NCBI RefSeq assembly: GCF_015461835.1
Contig: NZ_JACOPX010000009.1
Span: 124,001-188,000 of the forward strand
Direction: 5' to 3'
DNA length: 64,000 nucleotides
Origin: Pseudomonas neuropathica
GTDB lineage: Bacteria; Pseudomonadota; Gammaproteobacteria; Pseudomonadales; Pseudomonadaceae
The translations under genes were made by a program, and so were the position numbers. Below, one piece after another: positions 41,179-49,224 of the stretch (position 1 is its first letter; each line of letters begins with the position of its first letter). The notes under the pieces are model-generated. The model was given only the letters and a program-made list of their open reading frames with translations. It was not told the DNA's origin and made no database searches.

Positions 41179-42081
41179 ATGAGACCACTGCACGTCATAT
41201 TGGCTGTACTGATTACGGCAATCTGGGGCGTCAATTTCTCGGTGATCAAGCTGGGACTGACCACCGTAGATCCGTTCATCCTCGCAGGGATTCGCTTCAG
41301 TCTGTGTGCGTTACCGGCAATCTTCTTCATCCGTAAACCGAATGTGCCTTGGCGCTACATCATCGGTTACGGGCTGGTGTTCGGCATCGGTCTGTGGGGC
41401 AGCGTCAACCTCGGCATCAAGGCCGGACTGTCGGCGGGGATTGCTTCGCTGGTTCTGCAATTCAGCGCCTTCTTCACCCTCCTCCTGGGTGGTTGGGTGT
41501 TCAAGGAAGCGCTGACCCGTTTTCAGGTGTTGGGCATGCTGATCGCCCTGGGCGGTTTGCTGTGCATCATCCTGATCAGCGACGGCTCGGTGAGTCTGTC
41601 CGGCGTGTTGCTGGTGCTGTCAGGTGCAGCGTCGTGGAGCATCGCCAACATCATCAACAAAAAGGCCCGCACCCAGGAGGTTTTTGCTTTCCTTGTCTGG
41701 TCGAGCGCATTCGCACCCATCCCGCTGTTCGCCATCGACTATGCGGTTAACGGCAGCGCCGGCTACTCCACATTCGTCAATCAGGTTGATAGGACCGCCG
41801 TGCTGTCGATCCTGTTTCAGGTTTACCCCAATACACTATTCGCCTACTGGATCTGGAACTCGTTGCTCAAGACTTATCCGGTGTCGACCGTCGCGCCGCT
41901 GTCGTTGCTGGTACCGATCTTCGGCATGCTGGGTTCGGTAGTGATCTTTCACGAAAGCGTGCCGGCGAGCAAAGTTTTCGCAGTGGTTCTGATCGTGCTG
42001 GGCCTGGCCGTCGGCCTCTATGGGCAGCGTATTTTCAATGCCATACGGACTAAGTACCGCGCGGCTTCGCCCGCGCAGTAG
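41179..42081 (+). CDS. EamA/DMT transporter
   Basis: 300 residues with ten hydrophobic segments; opens with LHVILAVLITAIWGVNFSVI and closes with YPVSTVAPLSLLVPIFGMLG, the pattern of E. coli EamA (YdeD), an O-acetylserine/cysteine exporter. Substrate not certain. Lies 94 bp after the MFS gene, same strand, and overlaps the hrpB stop at its 3' end (32 bp, convergent). Confidence 0.88.
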   Translation: MRPLHVILAVLITAIWGVNFSVIKLGLTTVDPFILAGIRFSLCALPAIFFIRKPNVPWRYIIGYGLVFGIGLWGSVNLGIKAGLSAGIASLVLQFSAFFTLLLGGWVFKEALTRFQVLGMLIALGGLLCIILISDGSVSLSGVLLVLSGAASWSIANIINKKARTQEVFAFLVWSSAFAPIPLFAIDYAVNGSAGYSTFVNQVDRTAVLSILFQVYPNTLFAYWIWNSLLKTYPVSTVAPLSLLVPIFGMLGSVVIFHESVPASKVFAVVLIVLGLAVGLYGQRIFNAIRTKYRAASPAQ

Positions 42082-44569
42082 CCTCAGCCACCAACGGATC
42101 ATCCGGCCAGTAATGCTTCGGGTACCGCCCCTTTAAATCCTTCTTCACCTCGGCATAGGTGCTGCGCCAGAAGTTGGCCAGATCCTGCGTCACCTGCACC
42201 GGGCGCCGCGCCGGCGACAGCAGATGCAACTTGACCACCTGCCGGCCGCCGGCGATCCGTGGCGTATCGGCGAGCCCGAACAACTCCTGCAAACGCACCG
42301 CGAGAATCGGTGGAGACTCGCTGTAGTCCAGACGAATCGACGACCCCGACGGCACGCTCAAATGATGCGGCGCCAGCTCATCGAGCTTTTGCGGCAACGG
42401 CCACGGCAGCAGATTGCGCACGATGCTCGACAGGTCGAGATTGGCAAAATGACTGAGCCGCGAGACCTTGCCCAGATACGGCATCAGCCAGTCTTCAAGG
42501 GTGTTGAGCAACGTTGCATCGCTGACATCCGGCCATTGGCTGTCGTCCTGATTATTCAATTCCAACTGGCGCAACAGCGCCACGCGAGCCTGCCACTGAC
42601 GCAATTCCGGCGTCCACGGCAGCAGCTCCAGACCTTTGCGTCGCACCAGATTGACCAACGCCTGACTGCGCGCATTTTCATCAAGACCGGTCAACGGCTC
42701 ACGGCTGAGAATCAGCTCGCCGACCTTGCGCTGACGCTCGGCGCGCAGCACACCTTCGCGTTCATCCCAATCGAGTTGATCGACATTGCGCACCTGTTCG
42801 GCGAGCACCGAATCGAACAGCGCCGAATCGAAATCCGCCGCCAGATAAATCCGTTCTTCGCGCTGGCCCTGACGGCTGCCGAGGTCGGCGATGACGATCC
42901 ACGGCTCTTTCATCAGGCTGTCGGCTTCGGCGAACAGCGCCGCACGACCGTTGGCCAGACGATATTCGGCGCCACCGGCACGCCGCTGTTGCGCGACGCG
43001 ATCCGGGTAGGCCAGCGCCAGCAAGGCACCGAGCCAGCGCGGATGATCGGGATCGCTGACCGGCTCGCTCGCCTTGCCGCGCAGATAACCGCGATATTGC
43101 CGCGCCAGTTGCCGGGCGCGCTGCACACCACCCTGCGCACCGCGAGCGGCGCGTTCTTCGCCGGATAGCAGGACCAATCGACTGTGCAAATCCGCCCCGG
43201 CACCGCGCAAGATATCGCGCTCGCCCAGCAGCGCGGCGACATCGCAAGCCATGTTCGCCAGCCCCAGCGCCTGCCCGCGCAACAGCAAATGGCCGATGCG
43301 CGGATGCGCCGGCAACTCAGCCATGGCCTGACCGTGAGTGGTCAGCGTTTCCCCTTCCAGCGCACCGAGCCGTTGCAACAAATCCTGTGCCTGTGCATAA
43401 GCCGCCGCTGGCGGAACATCCAGCCAGACCAGTTCACCCGGCGTGACACCCCAGCGCCCCAATTGCAGCGCGAGGCTGGCAAGATCCGCCGAGAGAATTT
43501 CCGCACTGCCGTACGCGGCCAGTTGTTCGTGCTGATCCTGCGACCACAAGCGATAGCAAACGCCCGGCTCCAATCGCCCGGCGCGGCCCGCCCGTTGGGT
43601 GGCGCTGGCCTTGGAAATCCGCTGAGTATCGAGGCGCGTCATACCGCTGCCGGGATCGAAACGCGGCACCCGCGCCAACCCGGCATCGATCACCACGCGC
43701 ACGCCGTTGATGGTCAGACTGGTTTCGGCGATGTTAGTCGCCAGCACCACTTTGCGCTGCCCGGCCGGCGCCGGATCAATTGCAGCACGCTGGGCATTGA
43801 GATCGAGTTCACCATGCAGCGGGCACAGCAACACGTCGCTGCGCTCACCAATGGCGTCGGCCAATTGTTGATGGACGCGACGGATTTCCGCCTGCCCCGG
43901 CAGAAACACCAACAGACTGCCGGTTTCGTCATGCAGCGCTTCAAGCACGGTTTGCGTGACGCGCTGATCGATGTATTCGCCAGGCTGAAACGGCCGCCCC
44001 CAGCGCATCGTCACCGGATACATGCGGCCTTCGCTGCGCAGGATCGGCGCATCATCCAGCAACCCGGCCAGACGTTCACCTTCGAGCGTGGCCGACATCA
44101 GCAAAATCTTCAGCGGCTGTTCAGCTCGAAACAGCTCGCGACCGTTCAGACTTAAGGCCAATGCCAGATCGGCATCAAGACTGCGTTCGTGGAATTCATC
44201 GAAGATCAGCAGGCCCACGCCTTCCAGCGCCGGATCATCCTGTAAACGGCGAGTGAGAATGCCTTCGGTGACCACTTCGATACGCGTATTGGGGCCGACC
44301 TTGCTGTCGAGGCGAATGCGATAACCGACGGTTTCACCGACCTTCTCGCCCAGCTCACTGGCCAGACGTTCCGCCGCCGCACGCGCGGCGAGACGGCGCG
44401 GTTCAAGCATCAGAATGGTTTGCCCGGCCAGCCATGCTTCATTGAGCAAGGCCAAGGGCACACGGGTGGTTTTACCGGCGCCGGGCGGTGCTTCGAGCAC
44501 GGCTTCGTGGCGTGTCGCGAGGGCTTCACGCAGGGCGGGTAAAACGTCATCGATTGGCAAAGAAATCAT
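42050..44569 (-). CDS. hrpB: ATP-dependent helicase HrpB
   Basis: 839 residues, a DEAH-type helicase. Motifs: EAPPGAGKTTRVPLALL (28-44), LLIFDEFHERSLDADLALAL (DEFH at 123-126), LMSATLEG, and QRAGRAGRLEPGVCYRL in the second RecA domain, followed by the HrpB C-terminal domain. Function in RNA metabolism is not well defined. Its predicted promoter (minus strand TATACT near 44593-44598) lies 24 bp before the start. Confidence 0.95.
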   Translation of the reverse strand: MISLPIDDVLPALREALATRHEAVLEAPPGAGKTTRVPLALLNEAWLAGQTILMLEPRRLAARAAAERLASELGEKVGETVGYRIRLDSKVGPNTRIEVVTEGILTRRLQDDPALEGVGLLIFDEFHERSLDADLALALSLNGRELFRAEQPLKILLMSATLEGERLAGLLDDAPILRSEGRMYPVTMRWGRPFQPGEYIDQRVTQTVLEALHDETGSLLVFLPGQAEIRRVHQQLADAIGERSDVLLCPLHGELDLNAQRAAIDPAPAGQRKVVLATNIAETSLTINGVRVVIDAGLARVPRFDPGSGMTRLDTQRISKASATQRAGRAGRLEPGVCYRLWSQDQHEQLAAYGSAEILSADLASLALQLGRWGVTPGELVWLDVPPAAAYAQAQDLLQRLGALEGETLTTHGQAMAELPAHPRIGHLLLRGQALGLANMACDVAALLGERDILRGAGADLHSRLVLLSGEERAARGAQGGVQRARQLARQYRGYLRGKASEPVSDPDHPRWLGALLALAYPDRVAQQRRAGGAEYRLANGRAALFAEADSLMKEPWIVIADLGSRQGQREERIYLAADFDSALFDSVLAEQVRNVDQLDWDEREGVLRAERQRKVGELILSREPLTGLDENARSQALVNLVRRKGLELLPWTPELRQWQARVALLRQLELNNQDDSQWPDVSDATLLNTLEDWLMPYLGKVSRLSHFANLDLSSIVRNLLPWPLPQKLDELAPHHLSVPSGSSIRLDYSESPPILAVRLQELFGLADTPRIAGGRQVVKLHLLSPARRPVQVTQDLANFWRSTYAEVKKDLKGRYPKHYWPDDPLVAEATARAKPRGT

Positions 44570-44592
44570 GCTGGCTCCAAAACAGAGGCCCG

Positions 44593-44598
44593 AGTATA
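44593..44598 (-). promoter_or_regulatory. Candidate -10 box for hrpB
   Basis: On the minus strand, TATACT followed by a C/G-rich segment (CGGGCC), close to the hrpB start. Confidence 0.4.
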
Positions 44599-44678
44599 AC
44601 GGCGAACTGCCAGGCGTTCGTCAGGGTCTTAACTTCACACGACTACGCTTCGTTCTTAGATGAATCAGGAGATTTCCC

Positions 44679-45098
44679 ATGCGCTTACCTTTTCGCCTGA
44701 TCGGCGGTGTACTGGTTGCCACCCTGCTCACGCAAATCACCGCGTGCGGTTCGATTTTCTATCCGGACCGACGCGGTCAGATCGACGGCAAGATCGACCC
44801 GGCGATTGCCGTGCTCGACGCCGTGGGCCTGCTGTTCTACATCATCCCCGGGCTGATCGCGTTTGCCGTCGACTTCGCCACCGGCGCGATCTACTTCGAA
44901 CCGGGCCACACCGCGCAGATCGACCCGGCCAAACTCAAGCAAGCCATCGGCCCCGACGGCCAGGTCGATAATCACAAGTTGCAGGCTATTCTCGAGAGCG
45001 AGTTGGGCCGAGATTTCCCACTGGATGATCCGCGCCTGATTCAACACAAGGGCAGCACTCAACAACTGGCGATGTTCGGCCTGCAACCCGCCGCTTAA
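44679..45098 (+). CDS. Small lipoprotein, function unknown
   Basis: 139 residues. The signal sequence ends in ITAC, a lipobox with the cysteine at position 23, so the mature protein should be a lipid-anchored outer- or inner-membrane protein. A hydrophobic stretch (VGLLFYIIPGLIAFAVDFAT, about 48-67) follows. Family members are sometimes mis-labelled as polynucleotide phosphorylase; there is no nucleotidyltransferase motif here. It lies 12 bp before the CDF transporter gene on the same strand, which may suggest a shared transcript. Confidence 0.75.
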   Translation: MRLPFRLIGGVLVATLLTQITACGSIFYPDRRGQIDGKIDPAIAVLDAVGLLFYIIPGLIAFAVDFATGAIYFEPGHTAQIDPAKLKQAIGPDGQVDNHKLQAILESELGRDFPLDDPRLIQHKGSTQQLAMFGLQPAA

Positions 45099-45110
45099 AA
45101 AGGACGTTCA

Positions 45111-46019
45111 ATGACATCCAGCCCCGAACACGCCCGCCTGCTCAGGCTGGCGACCCGCGCCTCGGTAGCGGTGGCGTGCACGCTGATCATCGCCAAAGCC
45201 ATCGCCTGGTGGCTCAGCGGATCGGTGAGCATGCTCGCCGGCCTTACCGACTCGGCGCTGGATGGCGTCACTTCGATGCTCAATCTGCTGGCGGTGCATT
45301 ACGCGCTGCGCCCGGCCGATGACGATCACCGTTATGGTCACGGCAAAGCGGAATCGCTGGCAGGGATGGCGCAGGCCCTGTTCATTGGCGGCAGCGCGGT
45401 ATTGATCGCGTTTCAGGCCTATGAGCGCATCCAGCATCCGGAACCGCTCGGCGCTCCGTGGATCAGCATTGGCGTGATCATTTTCTCATTGCTGCTGACG
45501 GTGGCCTTGCTGGCGCTGCAGCATCGAGTGATCAAGCAGACCGGTTCCAACGCCGTGCGTGCCGACTCACTGCATTACCGATCCGACCTGTTACTCAACG
45601 GCAGTATTCTGGTGGCGCTGATGTTGGCCGGGTTCGGCTGGCATCAACTGGATGCGTGGTTCGGACTTGGCATTGCCGCCTATATCCTGTGGAGTGCGAT
45701 CCAGATCGCCCGGGAAAGTTTTTCGGTATTGATGGATGAGGAGCTGCCAACAGATGTCAGCCAGCACATGCTCGAACTGGCCTGCAGTGTGCCTGGGGTG
45801 TTGGGCGCGCATGACTTGCGCACACGGATCTCCGGCAACCACTGGTTCGTGCAGTTGCACCTGGAATTGCCGGGGGAATTGACCCTGTCAGTAGCCCACG
45901 GCATCAGCGACCAAGCCGCCGATGCCATTCACAAGGCCTACCCGCGAGCCGAAGTGCTGGTGCACGCCGACCCGCAGGAAGTGGTCAAGTCAGAACGGGC
46001 GCAAACCCGGCTTCAGTAA
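45111..46019 (+). CDS. Cation diffusion facilitator (FieF-like) metal exporter
   Basis: 302 residues, six membrane spans and a cytoplasmic C-terminal domain. The TM2 segment AGLTDSALDGVTSMLNLLAV and the TM5 segment ADSLHYRSDLLLNGSILVAL supply the metal-binding aspartate and histidine of the FieF D-D-H-D site; HRYGHGKAESLAG is the family loop. Exports Fe(II), Zn(II) or Cd(II) in exchange for protons. The final bases overlap the convergent gene 46013-47074. Confidence 0.92.
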   Translation: MTSSPEHARLLRLATRASVAVACTLIIAKAIAWWLSGSVSMLAGLTDSALDGVTSMLNLLAVHYALRPADDDHRYGHGKAESLAGMAQALFIGGSAVLIAFQAYERIQHPEPLGAPWISIGVIIFSLLLTVALLALQHRVIKQTGSNAVRADSLHYRSDLLLNGSILVALMLAGFGWHQLDAWFGLGIAAYILWSAIQIARESFSVLMDEELPTDVSQHMLELACSVPGVLGAHDLRTRISGNHWFVQLHLELPGELTLSVAHGISDQAADAIHKAYPRAEVLVHADPQEVVKSERAQTRLQ

Positions 46020-47074
46020 CTGACCTGATAACCGCGACTGCTCAGGCAATTGCCCTGCGCCTGACGGTACGCCTGCACCACTTCGGGCGCAGGCTGGTAG
46101 GTCGCGGTGCGCGGGTCGAAACCGCTTTGCTGCACTGCGTACTGATAGCACTGGTATCCATCCTGCTGCACCTGCTCCGGCGACTGACCATTGGCCGGAT
46201 ACGCTTCGACGTCATAGCCTTGGGATTGCGGCTGCGGCTGTTGCTGCACCGGCGGCTCGACGACCACATAATCCTGGGTCGCTTCCTGATAGGCGTAGTA
46301 GGCACCGGCGGCGAGGAACAATAGCGAACCGCCGATCCACACTTCACGGGCGTAATCCGGCAAATACTGAATGCGGATGCCTCGCGGTGGTTGCACGACG
46401 ATGTAGCGCGGGCCTTGCGGGCGATACCAGTAGCCTGCGGAGTAGAAGTAATCCTGACCGCGATACGGCACGCGGTAGTCACGATCCGGGAAGCGATCGA
46501 TCACATGCCCCGGTCGATATTGCGGACCAGGCCCCCAGCCATTGCCATGACCATCCGGACGGCCCGGCCAGCGATTGTCATTGGGCCGATTGTTGGTCTG
46601 CCATTGCTGGTTGTGATAACCGTTTTGCGGACGCTCGTCGCGGTAGTAGCCCTGACGTGGTTCCTGAGTCTGACGCACGGTGTCGGGCCGTGGCTGGATC
46701 GGCAGGCTATTGGCCGGCAGTTGTGGCGGTGGTGGCGGCTGGCGCACCGGGTTGGGGTTATACGCCGGACGGTTCTGGTCGTGGTTTTGCCACTGGCCAT
46801 TGTTGTTGTGCTGCTGGCCGTTGTGCTCGAACTGGCGACTGTTGTCGCCACGAATGATCTCGTTGTTCTGCGGGCGCGGCTGATTCTGCTGTGGCTGATT
46901 ATTCTGCGGGCGCGGCTGATTGTTGCCGCCATGGCCCTGATTATTGCCCTGATGGTCCTGGCCATGGCCACCGCCCTCCGGCCCGCGATTCTGCGGTTCA
47001 TCGGCAAGCGCTTGCGCACTGACACTCACACACAGCAAACCAACACCGGCCAGACGCCAGATGCGCGAATTCAT
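46013..47074 (-). CDS. Secreted DUF6515-like protein, Gln/Asn/Pro-rich
   Basis: 353 residues from the ATG at 47074, which starts a signal peptide (MNSRIWRLAGVGLLCVSVSA, cleavage after ALA). Residues about 27-190 are low-complexity: N/Q/G/P/H/R-rich with short QPRPQNN repeats. Then a structured part begins near GPQYRPGHVIDRFPDRDYRV, with a hydrophobic span WIGGSLLFLAAGAYYAY (about 255) and a C-terminal YQCYQYAVQQSGFDPRTATY, which is recurrent in such proteins. Function unknown; an envelope stress or adhesion role has been assumed for relatives. Confidence 0.75.
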   Translation of the reverse strand: MNSRIWRLAGVGLLCVSVSAQALADEPQNRGPEGGGHGQDHQGNNQGHGGNNQPRPQNNQPQQNQPRPQNNEIIRGDNSRQFEHNGQQHNNNGQWQNHDQNRPAYNPNPVRQPPPPPQLPANSLPIQPRPDTVRQTQEPRQGYYRDERPQNGYHNQQWQTNNRPNDNRWPGRPDGHGNGWGPGPQYRPGHVIDRFPDRDYRVPYRGQDYFYSAGYWYRPQGPRYIVVQPPRGIRIQYLPDYAREVWIGGSLLFLAAGAYYAYQEATQDYVVVEPPVQQQPQPQSQGYDVEAYPANGQSPEQVQQDGYQCYQYAVQQSGFDPRTATYQPAPEVVQAYRQAQGNCLSSRGYQVSY

Positions 47075-47210
47075 GCTTTTTCTCACTGCGGGGCCTGTAA
47101 ATGTAAGAGGGCTTGTCACTAAGACCGGGAATACACACACCGGGTTCTGCAACAGGTTATCAGTCACGCAACTTATTTATTGAGCGTCCGGCATGAAATC
47201 GCAGGCAAGA

Positions 47211-47238
47211 AAAAAGGGAGACCCGTCGGCCTCCCTTT
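47211..47238 (-). terminator. Minus-strand intrinsic terminator without an annotated gene
   Basis: AAAGGGAG ... CTCCCTTT stem with extra CC/GG pairs; on the minus strand it is followed by TTTTTTCTT. No minus-strand gene ends just before it, so it should belong to an unrecognised short transcript. Confidence 0.65.
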
Positions 47239-47281
47239 AGAGAACTTCGTCCTGGCTCGACGCTTTTGACGTCGGCTCACC

Positions 47282-47395
47282 TCACGCCGTCTTCTGGACA
47301 GTGTGCAGCTCGGGGGCCGGCACAACCCCGGTGGGGTGGCGGCCGCGGCGGGCCTGATAGGGCGGGCCGCTGTGGACTGTGTTACCGAGCAGTGA
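47282..47395 (-). other. Possible small minus-strand ORF end (unproven)
   Basis: The minus frame 47470 to 47282 reads without ATG (starting only with TTG). Its last 37 codons have GC-rich third positions (ending ELHTVQKTA) and stop 44 bp before the terminator 47211-47238. It could be the end of a small protein or part of a structured RNA. I make no functional claim. Confidence 0.3.
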
Positions 47396-47524
47396 TTCTG
47401 GTGATAAGAATAGGCCTGAGGCGACGACAGAGGATTGCGAAGATTGCTGAAATAAACACCACTTGCGCAATTTTTAACCCTGGATAGATAATCTGCCGCA
47501 ATAGTTACAACCAAGGACAGATTG

Positions 47525-48004
47525 ATGAGCAAACTCGACCGTTACGACCTGAGTATTTTGGCGGAATTGCAGCGTGACGCCCGCATCTCCAACCAGGAGC
47601 TGGCCGAGCGCATCGGTCTGTCGCCCTCCCCTTGCTCGCGCCGGGTCAAGCAGCTGGAAGACGACGGCTACATCTCGCGCCAGGTCGCATTGCTCGATCG
47701 CAAGATGCTCGGGCTGAGCCTGACGGCGTATGTGCTGATCGGCATGGACCGGCACACGCCGGAGCGTTTCGAGAATTTTGAGGCGGCGATTCGTACATTG
47801 CCGCAGGTGTTGGAGTGCAGTCTGGTGACGGGTGTGGATGCCGATTACCAGTTGAAAGTGGTGGTACCGGATATGGATCACTATCAGAAATTGTTGCTGG
47901 GGCATTTGACGCGGATTGAAGGGGTGACGAGTGTGCGCTCGAGTTTTGTGCTGAATCAGGTGCTTAACAGCACTGAACTGCCGCTGACTCATTTGCGTAG
48001 CTGA
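47525..48004 (+). CDS. Lrp/AsnC-family regulator
   Basis: 159 residues from the ATG at 47525, seven bases from AAGGA. N-terminal HTH (YDLSILAELQRDARISNQEL, LSPSPCSRRVKQLEDDGYIS) and RAM ligand domain (LECSLVTGVDADYQLKVVV). Resembles general Lrp-type rather than exporter-linked AsnC proteins. Neighbours give no clear target. Confidence 0.9.
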   Translation: MSKLDRYDLSILAELQRDARISNQELAERIGLSPSPCSRRVKQLEDDGYISRQVALLDRKMLGLSLTAYVLIGMDRHTPERFENFEAAIRTLPQVLECSLVTGVDADYQLKVVVPDMDHYQKLLLGHLTRIEGVTSVRSSFVLNQVLNSTELPLTHLRS

Positions 48005-48013
48005 TCAAAGGCC

Positions 48014-48216
48014 CCCTCATCGGAACGCCGCCCGCCCAGCCCTCTCCCCCAGGAGAGGGAGCCGACCGAGGTGTCTGCTGTCATACATCGACCTGAAAGA
48101 TTGAGTCGATTATGGATTCACGACAGAACGTTCAGGTCGGCGTTTTTGCGAGCATCCCCCGGTCAGTCCCCTCTCCCTCTGGGCGGTCCGACGTTTCGGG
48201 AGGGTTAGGGTGAGGG
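48014..48216. repeat. Class C intergenic repeat, second copy with inserts
   Basis: Related to 24996-25234: same CCGACCGAGGTGTCTG ... CATCGACCTGAAAGA ... CGATTATGGATTC core, here once. Both terminal palindromes are interrupted: on the right by CGGTCCGACGTTTCGG (48184-48199) between CCCTCTGGG and GGAGGG, on the left by a related GC-rich stretch near 48021-48036. Confidence 0.75.
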
Positions 48217-48266
48217 CAACAGTTCCGGATCAGACCCAGATCAATGCCACCCCACACACCTTGGCG

Positions 48267-48272
48267 TATACT
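48267..48272 (+). promoter_or_regulatory. Candidate -10 box for the DUF2788 gene
   Basis: TATACT followed by CGCCGCGCCC, about 40 bp before the start; no clear -35. Confidence 0.4.
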
Positions 48273-48312
48273 CGCCGCGCCCTTTTAGCCGCGCCCATGC
48301 CGGAGAACCCCA

Positions 48313-48522
48313 ATGGATCCAGCAGTATTCGAAGAGTGGATGATGACCGGTCTGGTCAGCATCCTGATCATTTTCATGGGTTTCATCGTCTGGGATCTGG
48401 CGAAGAAGTCCAAAGCGGGGCGCTTTGGCTCGTTCATTCTGTTCTTCGTGCTGGGCCTGGGCGTAGCCGCGTTCATCATCAAGAGTGTGGTGATCGGCCT
48501 GATCGAGTCCGGCGCTTTATAA
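48313..48522 (+). CDS. DUF2788 family small membrane protein
   Basis: 69 residues with two hydrophobic segments (about 12-28 and 40-62: [17 protein letters not shown] and [16 protein letters not shown]). DUF2788 is a short two-span membrane protein typical of Pseudomonas with no known role. The start follows CCGGAGAACCCCA. The last 6 bp overlap the convergent rluE stop. Confidence 0.85.
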   Translation: MDPAVFEEWMMTGLVSILIIFMGFIVWDLAKKSKAGRFGSFILFFVLGLGVAAFIIKSVVIGLIESGAL

Positions 48523-49152
48523 GCGCGCCGGCACTTCCTTCCACTGGCCCTGATCGAGCCCTTCGATCGTCCAGTCACCAATCTTCACCCGCACCAACCG
48601 CAATGTCGGCAGCCCGACCGCCGCCGTCATGCGCCGTACCTGACGGTTGCGCCCTTCGCGAATCACCAATTCCAGCCATGACGTCGGTATGGTCGCGCGA
48701 AAGCGCACCGGCGGGTTTCGCGGCCACAATTCAGGCTCATCCAGCTGCCGCGCTTCGGCGGGCAAGGTCATGCCGTCATTCAGTTCAACGCCATCGCGCA
48801 AGCGCTGCAATTGCTCAGCCGTCGGCACGCCTTCGACCTGCACCCAATAGGTCTTCGCCAGTTTGTGTTTCGGATCGGCGATACGCGCCTGCAACTGCCC
48901 GTCGTTGGTCAGCAGCAACAATCCTTCGCTGTCACGATCAAGGCGTCCGGCCGGATAAATGCCGGGCATATCGATGAAATCCTTGAGCGTCGCCCGCCCT
49001 TCACCGTCGCTGAATTGCGTCAGCACATCGAACGGTTTGTTGAACAGGATCAGTTTCGGCTCGGCCGGCGGTGCCTTGGCAACACGGCGTGGCGAGGACG
49101 ACTGAGGCTTCGCACCGGGGCGGCGGGAAGGTGGACGCTGGGGACGAGACAT
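48517..49152 (-). CDS. rluE: 23S rRNA pseudouridine synthase E
   Basis: 211 residues. Isomerises uridine to pseudouridine, by family at U2457 of 23S rRNA. Pro/Arg/Ser-rich N-terminal tail (about 1-30), then the RsuA/RluE catalytic domain: [16 protein letters not shown], catalytic aspartate in [16 protein letters not shown] (Asp72), and [20 protein letters not shown] near the end. No S4 domain, consistent with RluE rather than RluB/RsuA. Confidence 0.93.
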   Translation of the reverse strand: MSRPQRPPSRRPGAKPQSSSPRRVAKAPPAEPKLILFNKPFDVLTQFSDGEGRATLKDFIDMPGIYPAGRLDRDSEGLLLLTNDGQLQARIADPKHKLAKTYWVQVEGVPTAEQLQRLRDGVELNDGMTLPAEARQLDEPELWPRNPPVRFRATIPTSWLELVIREGRNRQVRRMTAAVGLPTLRLVRVKIGDWTIEGLDQGQWKEVPARL

Positions 49153-49224
49153 AAGAGAACAGACATTTAGCGATCAGGGCTGACAATGCTAGTGCCCCGA
49201 CCGCCAAATGACCACGACTAAGCG

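Larger units (their letters stand above)
47075..47524. other. Intergenic region with an orphan minus-strand terminator
   Basis: 450 bp without a confident gene. It contains a minus-strand terminator hairpin at 47211-47238 and, to the right of it, a minus-strand open frame (47282-47470) that lacks an ATG but has GC-rich wobble bases in its second half. The Lrp/AsnC promoter region occupies the right end. Confidence 0.5.
48005..48312. other. Intergenic region filled by a class C repeat
   Basis: 308 bp without a gene: a class C repeat (48014-48216), then about 95 bp with the promoter-like TATACT at 48267-48272 for the DUF2788 gene. Confidence 0.65.

Noticed and set aside
47173..47532. 119-residue minus-strand ORF spanning the terminator
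   Set aside because: It reads straight through the intrinsic terminator hairpin and the Lrp/AsnC ribosome site, so it is unlikely to be translated as given.
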